NCBI RefSeq assembly: GCF_001949145.1
Contig: NW_019091603.1
Location: 107,520 to 131,731, forward strand
Source of the DNA: Acanthaster planci
Lineage: Eukaryota; Echinodermata; Asteroidea; Valvatida; Acanthasteridae
Direction: 5' to 3'
Length of the DNA stretch: 24,212 nucleotides
In this document: positions 10,204 to 20,079 of the stretch, piece by piece
Position numbering within the stretch: position 1 is the first letter of the stretch
Layout of the letters: every line of letters starts with the position of its first letter
Program-made: the position numbers and the translations under genes
Notes under the pieces: generated by a model
Seen by the model: the letters and a program-made list of their open reading frames with translations, nothing else
What the model was told of the DNA's origin: nothing
The model's database searches: none

Positions 10204-10287
10204 TTGTAGAATTACAAGCCCTTAAAGTTGATTAATTTTAATCTTTAAAAATGCACAGAAAGTCAACCGTGACTGCAACTTATAATA

Positions 10288-10423
10288 AGAGAGGTTTGCT
10301 GTCAGGAGTCTCCTGACAATGGACAGAGCATACTGTCCGAAATGTTGAGTACCTTCCAGTTCTTTTCAGAACTACACATCCGCAAAAGAGATACCCTTGC
10401 ATGGTGCTACCGCAAACCTCTCT
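10288..10423. mobile_element. 136-bp MITE-like element made of four inverted repeats
   Basis: Perfect 12-bp terminal inverted repeats (AGAGAGGTTTGC at 10288-10299; GCAAACCTCTCT at 10412-10423) enclose three more stems: TGTCAGGAG/CTCCTGACA around one base (10300-10318), GGACAG/CTGTCC (10321-10338) and AGTTCT/AGAACT (10358-10373). No coding capacity and no clear target-site duplication (flanks TAATA and GACTA). The regular stem series suggests a structured non-autonomous element. Confidence 0.65.
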
Positions 10424-11167
10424 GACTAACTTGCCACCCACATAAGCTCATCTCCCTCCAACTTGGAAAGTGGTACAGGTCATGTAGGTCTTCCTTTCTT
10501 TCTCATGTACGAAAGATCACATGACCCTTAATTGCCTCTGGTTGAAACCTGAAGCGCCTTATTATTTGACATTGGCATTAATACATGTAGATATGACCTT
10601 GCTTTCAAGACGTTTGGAAAACTTTGAATGATGACATCATGAAATTCTTGAGCACTTTCTAATGGCAGGCCTAGAAATGTCAAAAAATACATTTTTAATA
10701 GATGCCTAGATGGCGATGATTGCTGCAATCACTTGAAAATTGGTAGATACTGTAACCTTTAGTCAAAGAACATAAGCGTAATGTTTGAAGCTGATGACAT
10801 CATCAGACCGAAAGTTACAACGAAAACACCCTTGATGTTAAAAAATCGCTAAAAAAAATCAATCCTGACACATTAATTTTGATTTACCCATCAGACGTAA
10901 AAATTAAACACTGACGTCAAATGTAAAAGGATTGTCTTTTTGTTTACACACATGACCTAACAATGACAAAAATACCCAGCAGTTTGTCACTCAAAAATCA
11001 ATGAACACGTAACACTGACTAACCTTGTATGTATGCACAACATGCACTCACTCAAGATCTCTACATATTACATAATCAAAATGCTTTATATTGGAACTAC
11101 AGGGCCAAACTTGGCACTGTGACACCAAGTATTATGCAAGGCACCGTGGCAAAAACCTTTTCTGCTG
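10424..11167. other. Intronic sequence, no gene seen
   Basis: Contains scattered GATGACATCAT motifs (about 10628 and 10793) like those in the dispersed repeat at 10117-10203, suggesting further decayed copies. No protein motif is seen. Confidence 0.4.
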
Positions 11168-11219
11168 ACATGTAGGTACTGGGTTCAATTCCCATCAGTG
11201 GTCACCTTGAATTTTTTTT
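11168..11219 (+). mobile_element. Decayed tRNA-derived SINE head
   Basis: GGTTCAATTCC (11182-11192) fits the pol III B box and sits in a T-arm-like GGG/CCC stem; a T8 run follows at 11212-11219. No A box is recognisable upstream. It may be a broken SINE or chance. Confidence 0.3.
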
Positions 11220-11630
11220 CATTCAATGACTTGAGGAAAAAATCCCAAAACAGCTCTGTATAACAAACACAAGTATTGTTTTTTCTCTTTATTCAGTAAA
11301 TTTTGTTCCGGCTCATGACTTTGGTAGTTTCATATAGTAGAAATGTCACAGGATGCAAGGGAAGCCAGGTACGCATTCCCTGCAGAGGAATGTTGCTGGT
11401 CTTGGCAAGCATGAGCTGAATTGTTCCTGGCTGAAAGACCAATCAAGGTATGATCCAGTGTCCTGGAGATGCCCAGATGAGAACGATGAAGATGCCCAGT
11501 TCCTCTGAGCCATGGCGGTCAATAGGTGTGGCGTACTTGCTGGAGATGGAAGGACGGACGTAGGAGACACCAGGTGGGCACACTTTCAGGAGTTGATCCA
11601 GCTGGCTCGGTAGACTTGCCATGGATCGTA

Positions 11631-11753
11631 GAGACAGGGGGCCTAGCTAGCACCTAGCCAGTACCTCTGCTTAAGCAGTCAATCATCCTTGGAGCTTCCC
11701 TGTCAACTCTGTAAGAAGTCGAACGAGACACAGGGCCTTGCTAGCACCTAGCT
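11631..11753. repeat. Diverged direct repeat, 94 bp apart
   Basis: GAGACA...GGGGCCTAGC then TAGCACCTAGCCA (11631-11659) recurs as GAGACACAGGGCC then CTAGCACCTAGCTA (11725-11753). No gene is seen around it; the minus-strand frame 11346-11570 is not recognised. Confidence 0.6.
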
Positions 11754-11925
11754 AATTTGTAGCACTAGAGGGCGCACTCCAGTTGATCAAGTTTTTAGTG
11801 AATGGCAAAATATATGAAAGGAAATTTGCTGCAGTAGCAACTGCTTAGGTAGGATGAGGGCACTGGACTCCTTGTTTGATTTATATACACATGTACTGGT
11901 ACATATGCTCTTTGTAGGTGTGTTC

Positions 11926-11985
11926 AGTCAACTCTCGTTATAACAAAGTTACAAGGACCAGTATTGAGGGCACTCTTGTTAGCTG
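11926..11985 (+). mobile_element. Left end of a TIR DNA element interrupted by a LINE
   Basis: The start, AGTCAACTCTCGTTATAACA, is an imperfect inverted match of the end at 16448-16469, whose reverse complement starts AGTTGACTCTCTTTATAGAA. The ACTCTC and TTATA blocks align without gaps. The GTTATAAC-type motif recurs in the right part. I infer one non-autonomous TIR element split by the LINE between. The right limit of this half is uncertain. Confidence 0.55.
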
Positions 11986-12305
11986 TTGACGTGATTTTAT
12001 TTACTGCTCTTCTTTCTTGATTTTAATCGTTGTTTTTTATCCACATCGTTTTACCATCAACTACCTACAGTCAGGGAATCTTCTGCTGTTTTTATCGCCT
12101 ACCTGTGTGTGTATGAATTTTTGAAATATTTTGTTTCTCCATTGGATATTTCTTTGACTTTTGTCTGTTGAACGCGAATCTTGACTAATGACCTGTGTGA
12201 TTTTGATGTCGCCATTTTGAATTTTGGTTTGTTATATGCACTGACTGCTGCTAACAACATGTACGTAATGTGTGGTTCATCAGCTTGCTATTTTATTAAC
12301 TGTGG

Positions 12306-12402
12306 TTGACTGAAACTTGTAATACTGAATTTGTTGCTGTGATTTGGTGTGGCATCCTACCCATTGGAGAAATGACATCCATTTTTGGACTTAGTCTGTT
12401 AT

Positions 12403-12440
<38 letters not shown>

Positions 12441-12821
12441 GGCCATGTAGGCCTCGGCCTTGTGCATCGAACCACCTTTTCATTTGGACTGTCTGAATCA
12501 TCGTCTGTAATTGTGCATCACATTTTCATGGTTGTAACTGAGTGCCCACTTCAACAGCGTGGTACATTTTCCTCTACTGTGATTAATGTCCGGTCAGTCA
12601 AAAGACCTGTTGTTGTCTGGGGTAAACATGGTCTCCTGTGTCTTGTTGTGGCCAGCCATGATCCGTTCATCAACTTGACCATCTACATGGACATTTCAAT
12701 TAATCTAGGCCCATCCAAAAATCTGGTGAGGAACACACCCGCTTTTACGAATGACTGCTCATCGGACTCATCCACCTGGTACATCCGAGAGAGTTACATA
12801 TTCACGTACCCAGTTACTTAG
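12306..12821 (+). pseudogene. LINE 5' open region with leucine run and 2A-like site
   Basis: This 171-codon frame holds a run of CTA/TTA leucine codons made by a (TAC)n microsatellite (12403-12440) and, near its end, DISINLGP (12690-12713). CR1-type LINEs of sea urchin and amphioxus are known to carry 2A-like motifs of the form D-(V/I)-x-x-N-P-G-P at the start of the replicase ORF; here the first Pro is Leu (codon CTA). After this the coding sense moves to the next frame (12751 on). The leading Met and the hydrophobic run could mimic a signal peptide, but the run is a simple repeat. This is not a host gene. Confidence 0.55.
12403..12440. repeat. (TAC)n microsatellite inside the LINE
   Basis: About 12 units; in the reading frame it encodes leucine. 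Length variation here would not shift the frame. Confidence 0.95.
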
Positions 12822-13182
12822 TTTTCGACAACAGAGTCCACCCTTGGACCGTAGTATTGTTCATCTGCTTCGAGCAAGGGGTATTCCTTGCCGACATGGA
12901 AGTCGTGGTGGACACCGTCGGAAAATTTCTGTCATTGTTGACAATTTTCCGCGCCATCGTTTCCCAGAGAGGTATCAATCAAGGCATGACATCAATCGTA
13001 CACTGATTCCAGTTTCAGCTTTTGTCAGTGACAAACCACGAGACATTCCTGTTTTGATCGACCAATGCTCTCGACCCTTTTGTGGTAACCGTTGGCACCT
13101 TAACATCAGTGGCGCACATTCCTCACTATCAATTGTCTGTAAATCGTGGAGAGGATCACACTGTGAGATTCTGCACCCTTAA
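12751..13182 (+). pseudogene. LINE linker region before the endonuclease
   Basis: In this frame the translation has YSRTQLLSFR (from about 12796), then HLLRARGIPCRHGSRGGHRR, a basic RGG-rich stretch. A YSRxxLL motif followed by a basic region just before the endonuclease is usual in L2/CR1 LINEs. It overlaps the preceding frame (0) and the endonuclease frame (2), so frameshifts near 12760-12800 and 13100-13180 separate what was one ORF. Confidence 0.6.
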
Positions 13183-14104
13183 TACTCGGTCGCTTAGGAA
13201 TAAATCGGTGGACTTTCTTGATTATGTATGTAGTTCTGGAGTAGACATTTTTGCCCTGACAGAAACGTGGTTCAGGGATGTTGACGATGCTTGCAGACTG
13301 GAGGCAACCCCTGAGGGATTCAAGCTGCTAGATCACCCAAGAACCAGCCGGATGGGGGGAGGCACTGCATTGCTTCTCTGTGATGATATGGATGCCAGCA
13401 AGACTGCAGCCGGAGAACGTCAATCCTTCGAATTCTTGGAATGGTTGATTAGGTCCGGTTCGCAGTCTCTTAGACTGGTTATTGTCTATCGACCACCATA
13501 TTCATCTAATCACCAAATCACTGTTAATGCATTTATTGGTGAGTTTTCTGACTATCTAGAAACAGTTACATTATCTAGTGAACCCCTTATGATTACTGGA
13601 GATTTAAATATTCATGTTCACATGGTTCAAAATCACGATTCCATGCGTTTTGCTGAGATACTGGAATCTATGAGTTTACAACAGCATGTCATCACTCCTA
13701 CTCATATACCTGGTCACATAGTGGATTTAATAATTACTTTTCAATCAGAATATGTTATATTGGGAACACCGATCTCTGGTGAATTATTCTCAGATCATTT
13801 GCCTGTTTTGTGCAATATCCAGTTGAAAAGGTCCTGTTTATCTGTGAAAGATGTGTCATATAGGAAATTAAAGGCTATCGACTTGGCTAAGTTTAATTAC
13901 GACATTCATAATTACGAATTATATAATGAGGATTCTTTTCTTATTGATTCAAAGGATCTCAATGGTCTGGTTGATTTGTACAATGATACCATGGGCATTA
14001 TTATTGATCGTCATGCTCCACTTACGTCCAAAACACTTGTTGTTCGACCGCGTGTACCCTGGTATAATAATAATATCAAATTAGCCAAGTGTGAAAGAAG
14101 GTAA
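13082..14104 (+). pseudogene. LINE apurinic-type endonuclease domain
   Basis: This 340-codon open frame is the EEP-fold endonuclease that nicks target DNA for target-primed reverse transcription. Visible catalytic residues: Asn34 in LNTRSL, Glu61 in LTETWF, Asp174 and Asn176 in GDLNIH, and Asp238-His239 in FSDHLPV. YRPP (136-139) and GHIVDLIIT (211-219) are also conserved. The first ~25 residues belong to the linker. The domain is complete with all key residues present, though the frame then ends at a TAA (14102-14104) where the normal protein would go on (LERKWRL follows in the same frame). This is the best-kept part of the element. Confidence 0.9.
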
Positions 14105-14783
14105 CTTGAGAGGAAATGGCGTTTGACTGGATCAAAGCACGATCTAAACATGTTTGAATCCAAGAAAAATAATGTTACTTTTTAATGAAGATTGCTCATC
14201 AGGAATACTATACCAACTTTATAGAAAAGAATAGTACCGATCCCAAAAGCTTTTTGGGGCCTGTGGTTCTCTCTTTTTAATAGGGTTTCTGTTTTACCTC
14301 CGCATACCAATGCTCTACAACTTGCGAATCATATGAGTGATTTCTTTGTCCAGAAAATTGGTAATATTAGGCTAAAATTGAATTGTATTAATCCTTCACC
14401 CACTTATAATATGTTTGTTTCACACCCAGAGCCACCCACTTGATTTTAGTCAATTATCTCAAAATTGTGTTTGTAAACTAGTGACTGGCTCCAGTAAGAA
14501 AACGTGCATTCTTGACCCGATTCCTACTAATCTGTTTGTCGATTGTTTGGACTCCTTTTTGCCATTTGTTACTAAATTGATTAATCTTTCACTAAAGAGC
14601 GGGGAATTTCCAGCGGCTTGAAAATTGGCTGTTGTTCTCCCTTGTACTAAAAAACCTGGACTTGAGGGCAAAGTAGAGATTTTTGGACCTGTGTGTAATT
14701 TACAGTTTATTTCGAAGCTGCTGGAAAGGGACGTTGCTGATCAATTGTAGTCTCATCTGACACGGAATAATCTATATCCAGTT
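14105..14783 (+). pseudogene. LINE region between endonuclease and RT palm, broken
   Basis: Coding sense continues in pieces: LERKWRLTGSKHD (same frame as the endonuclease), then AHQEYYTNFIEKN in the next frame from about 14185, then VLPPHTNALQLANHMSDFF from about 14276 in the endonuclease frame, then CILDPIPTNLF in the RT frame from about 14430, followed by LSLKSGEFPAA, a TGA at 14622, KLAVVLP, and a TAG near 14748. The SKTCILDPIPT and LSLKSGEFP blocks are the N-terminal RT motifs of L2/CR1 LINEs. At least three frameshifts and two stops lie here. Confidence 0.8.
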
Positions 14784-15752
14784 ATGCAGTCATCTTATCG
14801 TAAATATCACAGTACTCAATCTGCTTTATTGAAAGTTCAAAATGATTTGTTGATTGCCATGAACAGGAAATATGTTACACTTCTGGTGTTATTAGATTTG
14901 AGTGCAGCTTTCAACACATTAGATCATGATGTTCTTTTGAGTCTACTCCAGTCACGTTTTGGAATTATTGGCACTGCCCTCAACTGGTTTAACTCATATT
15001 TGAGTGGTAGATCTCAAAGGGTTTTGGTCAATGATAAACTATCTAGTAAACGTAATCTTGAATGGGGTGTTCCTCAAGGGTCATGTTTAGGTCCTTTATT
15101 GTCTATCTTGTACACTAGTCAGTTGTTTGACATCGTCACTGCTCATCACCCAAGAATTCATTGCTATGCTGATGATACTCAGTTGTATTTATCATTTTGT
15201 CCAGATGAAACTGGTAGTCAGGAATTTGCCCTGTCAGCTATGGAGGCTTGCATACACGATGTCAGACAATGGATGTTTAATAATGGACTATTTTTGAATA
15301 ACAATAAAACGGAATTTATCATTATTGGCACTCATCAACAAATATCCAAGGTAACTTTGGATGGTATTCATGTTGGGGAATCTGTCATTTTGCCCCTGGC
15401 TACAGCTCGTAACTTAGGTACCTGGTTTGATGCTAATATGTCTATGAAAACTCATATTACTAAGGTTTGTGGTAGCGCATTCTATTATCTGCATAATGTA
15501 GACACATTCGGAAATATCTCTCCAAGGAATGTACTGAGACACCGATTCATGCATTTATCTCAAGTAGATTGGATTACTGTAATAGTTTGTTTTATGGCTT
15601 ACCCAGTACTCATATTAATCAGCTCCAGAGGGTACAGAATGCTTGTGCACGACTCGTCTACAAGACACCGAAAATCTGTCGAATTACTCCTCTTCTTATT
15701 GATTTACATTGGCGTCCGGTTTTATATAGAATTGAATTTAAAATTTTGTTGA
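14784..15752 (+). pseudogene. LINE reverse transcriptase (palm, YADD)
   Basis: This 322-codon frame carries RT motif A as LLDLSAAFNTLDH (Asp38; the usual second Asp of AFD is Asn44), GVPQGSCLGPLL (95-106, motif B) and CYADDTQLYLSF with the catalytic pair Asp130-Asp131. It begins in QSSYRKYHSTQSALL, the usual block before motif A. The true homology leaves this frame near 15565, where LDYCNSLFYGLP continues in another frame; the last ~60 codons are therefore out-of-frame sequence. The catalytic Asp residues are all present. Confidence 0.92.
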
Positions 15753-15970
15753 TGACATACAAAGTCTTACATGATTTAGCTCCTCAAAACTTAACTCAGC
15801 TTGTCTCCACAAGGCTTCTGAACCGTTACCATCTTCGTGATGGTAACGGTGATGGTGTCCTCCTCAATTATCCATGAGGTCGGGCTAAGGCTACCCTCAG
15901 AGATCGAGCATTTGAGTATTGTGCGCCACATCTCTGGAATAAGCTTCCATGTAATATTAGAAGTGCTACT
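15569..15970 (+). pseudogene. LINE RT C-terminal region
   Basis: The frame starts at LDYCNSLFYGLP (TTG codon, not a real start), continues with QRVQNACARLVYK, ITPLLIDLHWRPV and FKILLMTYKVLHDLAPQ, meets a TGA near 15875, and goes on with RDRAFEYCAPHLWNKLPCNI and FKSMLNTFLRK. This is the usual C-terminal region of L2/CR1 LINE proteins. The host gene exons are on the other strand. Confidence 0.88.
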
Positions 15971-16257
15971 AGTGTCATTACTTTTAAATCAATGTTAAAT
16001 ACCTTTTTAAGAAAGTATATTATTAATTTCTAGGCTCTAGGTGATTGTTAATTTTGATTGTAATTTTGTCGTTTTTAATTTTGTTGGACCTGTCTGGGAG
16101 AATCTGGGTTTTCTCTTGGAGAGAGTTGGTGCTGGCTGTGTGTGAAAGTCCCACCATGTTTGGTTTAAACTTTTAAATCAATGTTACATTGTGTTTATTT
16201 TAATTATTTTGGGTCTTTGTAAATAGTTGTTCTAATAGGTATTTTTAAATATTGTTA

Positions 16258-16338
16258 AGCACTCCTGAACATTTTTTATGAAATGAGCGCTATATAAATT
16301 GAATTTAATAATAATAATAATATTAATAATAACAACAA
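16258..16338 (+). repeat. LINE 3' stem-loop and AAT tail
   Basis: AGCACTC (16258-16264) can pair with GAGCGCT (16285-16291), with one mismatch, just before TATATAAATT and an AAT microsatellite. A stem-loop followed by short tandem repeats at the 3' end is the reverse-transcriptase recognition feature described for L2-clade LINEs such as eel UnaL2. Confidence 0.7.
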
Positions 16339-16469
16339 ATTACTTTATTATAACCAGGACTTTGTAATAAGAGTGAAAAACCCTAAGAATTCAAGAAAGT
16401 GGGATTCTTGAAATCTATCTTTATAACAGTATTTTGCTATAACAGTGTTTTCTATAAAGAGAGTCAACT
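16339..16469 (+). mobile_element. Right half of the interrupted TIR DNA element
   Basis: The stretch carries repeated TATAAC-type motifs, an internal perfect inverted repeat TTCAAGAA/TTCTTGAA (16390-16397, 16405-16412), and ends TATAAAGAGAGTCAACT, the inverted partner of 11926-11947. It starts directly after the LINE tail. No target-site duplication is clear (TTC before, ATAT after). Confidence 0.55.
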
Positions 16470-19400
16470 ATATAGCTTTGTACAAAAATCCTCCCCCACA
16501 TTAACTGTGTGGGTTGGGTCTACTATAGAACACCTACCCAAACAGTCAGTATATATGTAAATTTCCCATGCGCGCATGGCGATTCGCTGAAAAGACTTTA
16601 TCATCCAAGATGCTCTATGACCTCCCACTATGCACTGCATTCTCGCCGCCATGATCGTCCCTCTTTGCAAAATGTAGAGTATGACTCGCTTTATTCATAT
16701 TCACGGCTGACAGACATTTGTGGTGATAGGTTACTCCTACCAGATACTCCTACTCCCAAAAGTGATCTAGATCAGCTGATTAGAACTGCTCACATGTTGA
16801 AACCTACATGTACCACATATTGTCCAGTATAACCACTTATGTCTGTTATTAAATTGAAAGACATTTTCTGTGGTGGGATATAAAACACCCCTTGTACTTT
16901 CATCCCAATCACTGCTAGATCAACAACGTGGCCAGTAGAAATAAACCTGTATATATAGGGGAGGGGTGTAATCATACATGTTGCCTCTAAGCCTTAAGTT
17001 TGGTGGAGTGGAGTTTGGCCGCCACCATGAATTTTGTTTTTTGCCGGACTGATTTCCAAGGTTAAGAGAAGTGTATGGCTGAGGAAATAAGGGAAACAAG
17101 TCTGTGCAAGCAAGGTTTAGTGTAAATTTGGTTTGGTTAGCTATATTGTTGATCTAGCTCACTTTGGAGGTTGGCGTGTCTGTTGGGGGTAACCCACCAC
17201 CGAAAATGTCTGTCAGCTGTGAATATGAGTAAAGCCGGTCAAATACCCCACATTTGATGATAGCATTTCTGTTCATTCGTTAATACAGAAGGCCCACACA
17301 CCAATATTTTTCAGTTACGTTGTATTATTTTTGGATGTATAAAGGAGGCCTGCTGCCTGGCCCTTGTGTACCCTTAACAGCTCTCCTAACCGGTCATGAC
17401 CCCATAACTGTCAACATACCAATTGCCAACACATGAAAAAGAAAAAAAAAACAATCACAACATAAGCTGTTCATGCTCTTAATTGTCATTGGTTGTAAAA
17501 ATTTGAAGCCACCCCCCCTACTATCAGCTAAATGCAGTGTTGGTCTTGGGCCAGAAACAAAATTTTATGGTTGTAATGACACCAATTATTATAAATCCCT
17601 ATCCGCAATTGGCACTGAGACAGCAGTAAAGAGGAGACAAAATCAGTTAAATTACCAGTGGTCAACAAATATATCCAAATATGTTCGTTTTGCATTATTT
17701 TTGGCTCTGCTAAAATTAATTCCCCAGCCTCAGCATTTTTCTTGGGCTCAGTTTTCTTTCCAGCCTGCGAATAACCTCAGACTCAGAAACTATATATCTT
17801 CCCGGCCACAATGTTTTTTCCAGACTCCAGAAAATGTTCACCAGACTCGCAATCTTTTGTCAGGATTTGGACTATATTTCCTGGACTCAAGAAATTTTTT
17901 TTACAAGATTCAGAGTGCAACTGCATGATGGACTCAGTAATATTTAACTGGGCTCAAATTAATCACCTCTTCATCAGAACAATTTTCCTGCCCCACATGT
18001 TTAATATTTTTGGCGGGTTGGATGCTCAGAATAAAAAAAGCAGTGAGGCATGGAAAATTAAAAACCACACGCGGTCCAGCTTTGGATAAAGAAATGCTAG
18101 GACAGGCCTTGTCAATCAAAAGAAGCAGCCACTAAAAAGTCAACTGACCTTATTACCTTGGGAATTATATATTTTATTTACAGTCGGTTGGCTCTCAATC
18201 TTCGGTTGCATAAAGCTTATCAAAGAATTTAATTTTATTTGAATTTATTTGGTTGACAATGTCGTCGATTCTCTATGTCCAAATTAAAAGTTTACATTAA
18301 GAAAATGGCTTTGTACTACATGAATCTCCAGCTCACCCGGTACTTACCACATGTCACTGGAATTTGAGAACTATTTGAGCTAACAGGGGACTGAATAGTT
18401 TTCTGATCTTGATCTGTACTCAGATCATGAAATTCCCTCTATTCATGCTAATCATATAAAATAACATAACAATAGAGAACATGCAGTACAGATAATTAAT
18501 GAGCTGTAGACTTTCTGGGTGCTGCATGACACCGCGTGAAGAGGGGCAACAGGTGACTTGGGAAAAAGTGCCGTGGCTGTTTGTGGTGCACCAATTAAAA
18601 TCTTTATGACATTGTGCCTCAAGTTGTTTAGTTTAATATCCCACTCACATTCCTGCCCAGTGGAACAGACACTGGAATTTTCTGCCAGACTTTAAGAGGA
18701 GGAATTTCATCCCTCAAGTTCCCACCTTCAGTCAGCTGGTATGGATAAGGCATTCTCTTCACACAAGTGACACCAGTTCTCTCAACCATCAGACATCATA
18801 AATGCCAAAAGACTGGCCATGTTGCGCATAAGATGGCAACCTGTCCTCCACCCATTATATTGCCATTCAAGATCATCTGATCAAGACCAAGGACTCTCAC
18901 AGCTTCCAAATTTTTCAACCGCTGTAAACTCAAGATCAGGATTTCAACAGTAGAGGTACATGTACTTGCCCTGTCACAACGGCCTAAGCATTCAACTTAC
19001 CTGGACACAGTGTGTAATTATTTTCCTTCCAATGGTTCACTTAATTTGGTATGTTTGTATTCTGTGAATTGTACAAATTGAAATAAATCCAATTTATTTG
19101 TGCTAAACTCCTCGAGTCTGATTCACATTCATTTTACTGTTCTTTCTCTGACTTATTTTTGTCTGTCATGTTGTCTTCTGAGCTTTATAAAAGCGACTTT
19201 AACAACATAAACACATGTAACACAGAATCCTTTCTCAAAAAACTCCTACATACATGTACAGCAAAGTCCCGTTTTCAGACACAGACTTCTAGTTTAAACT
19301 TTAAAGTGCAAAAAGGAAAGCACATTTTTAAACATAAATAAAAATAACAATCATAATTTTCCTGGATTTCACAATAGGCAATTTTGCCATATAACCAGAT

Positions 19401-19644
19401 AACTGCAGAATAGGACAACGGTTGAGTTGAACAAGAAGCATTTTTCCTACACTAAACCTGTCCCAAAGGGGCGACACCTACATATATATGTTGCTCTTAT
19501 CAAGCCTACCACCCAAATAATCAAAATAACACCAATTTTGTCACCCAAAGCCAGAAAGTGTAGGACTAATTACCATAACATGTATTAAATAAAACGATAT
19601 GCTATCTTATTGCAATCCAAATGATGTTTCAAATTTTTACTTAC
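16470..19644. other. Intronic sequence, no gene seen
   Basis: Rest of the 9.9-kb POGLUT1 intron. The plus open frames 16509-16832 (107 codons) and 17473-17928 (151 codons) have no recognisable domain and poor composition for a gene. A degenerate CCAGACTC/GGACTCA-rich stretch at about 17700-17900 hints at an old tandem array. TACATGTA occurs at 16805, 18957 and 19251. Confidence 0.45.
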
Positions 19645-19777
19645 CTTGCTGAATGATAGAACTGGCAGTGGATCAGCAAACTTGGGACTCTGAGGCCAGT
19701 CACGTTCATTCAGTATGAACTCCATATCTGGTAGCTTTTTAATTATTTTCAGTATGAAGTGTTCTACCCCAGAGCAT
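19645..19777 (-). CDS. POGLUT1: POGLUT1 internal exon (first of three in the window)
   Basis: This 133-bp exon begins with the third base of a split Arg codon and then encodes 44 residues, starting CSGVEHFIL, passing through LPDMEF and ERDWPQ, and ending LSFSK. Those blocks match the middle of vertebrate POGLUT1, where Arg precedes CSGVEHFIL and the end reads VFSFSK. On the minus strand it is preceded by TTTGCAG and followed by GTAAGTAA, both good splice sites. POGLUT1 is an ER-lumen enzyme of family GT90 (CAP10 domain) that transfers glucose from UDP-glucose to Ser in EGF repeats of Notch and similar proteins. Entry is phase 2 and exit phase 0, and the exit joins in frame to the exon at 9577-9701. 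No stop or frameshift is seen. Upstream exons were not found to the right. The paralogues POGLUT2/3 differ clearly here, so I prefer POGLUT1. Confidence 0.93.
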
Positions 19778-19831
19778 CTGCAAACAAGAGCCATGTTAAT
19801 GTAAGCATATGCAGGTACCGGAGGCACTCAA

Positions 19832-19850
19832 CAATAATTATTATTATTAC
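19832..19850. repeat. (ATT)n microsatellite
   Basis: A short AAT/ATT run about 55 bp upstream (in gene sense) of the POGLUT1 exon 19645-19777. Confidence 0.8.
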
Positions 19851-20079
19851 ACCACCATTATTGCACCACCAAGCTATGACATGCCATTCCCCAATGTGCT
19901 GTCTTCCTTGCTACTGGCCTGCACACTGCTTGCTCTTTTCAGGTAAAATTTCTCCTTTTTTATCTCTGCTATTACTGAGTCGAGAATAATCCAGTATTTG
20001 TAAGAAGTTGGGAAATAGAGTATTTAAGTTCAACTTAGTGTAAATTAGAATTTTCTTTCAGTTTCTGGTAAGTCAGAAT

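Larger units (their letters stand above)
11986..16338 (+). mobile_element. L2/CR1-clade non-LTR retrotransposon (LINE), degraded
   Basis: About 4.3 kb, with the order expected of a CR1/L2 LINE: a 5' open region with a leucine run and a 2A-like site, a YSRxxLL-type linker, an apurinic-type endonuclease, reverse transcriptase with YADD, a C-terminal region and a stem-loop 3' UTR ending GCGCTATATAAAT plus an AAT microsatellite. The coding sequence runs through all three plus frames with at least eight stops or frameshifts, so it cannot move. It lies in the 9.9-kb intron of POGLUT1, antisense to the gene, and inside a TIR DNA element. The 5' end is not defined exactly. The 3' style and the RT sequence favour L2 or a near relative within the CR1 group. 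Confidence 0.88.

Noticed and set aside
12306-12821. A possible secreted host protein with an N-terminal hydrophobic leucine run
   Set aside because: The leucines come from a TAC microsatellite, and the frame leads straight into LINE-specific sequence (2A-like site, YSRxxLL linker, endonuclease).
13082-15970. Endonuclease and reverse transcriptase as active genes
   Set aside because: All catalytic residues are visible, but at least eight stops and frameshifts interrupt the coding sequence, so these are pseudogenes of a LINE.
17473-17928. 151-codon plus-strand open frame as a gene
   Set aside because: Low-complexity, AT-rich, no recognisable family; consistent with chance in a degenerate CCAGACTC-type repeat.
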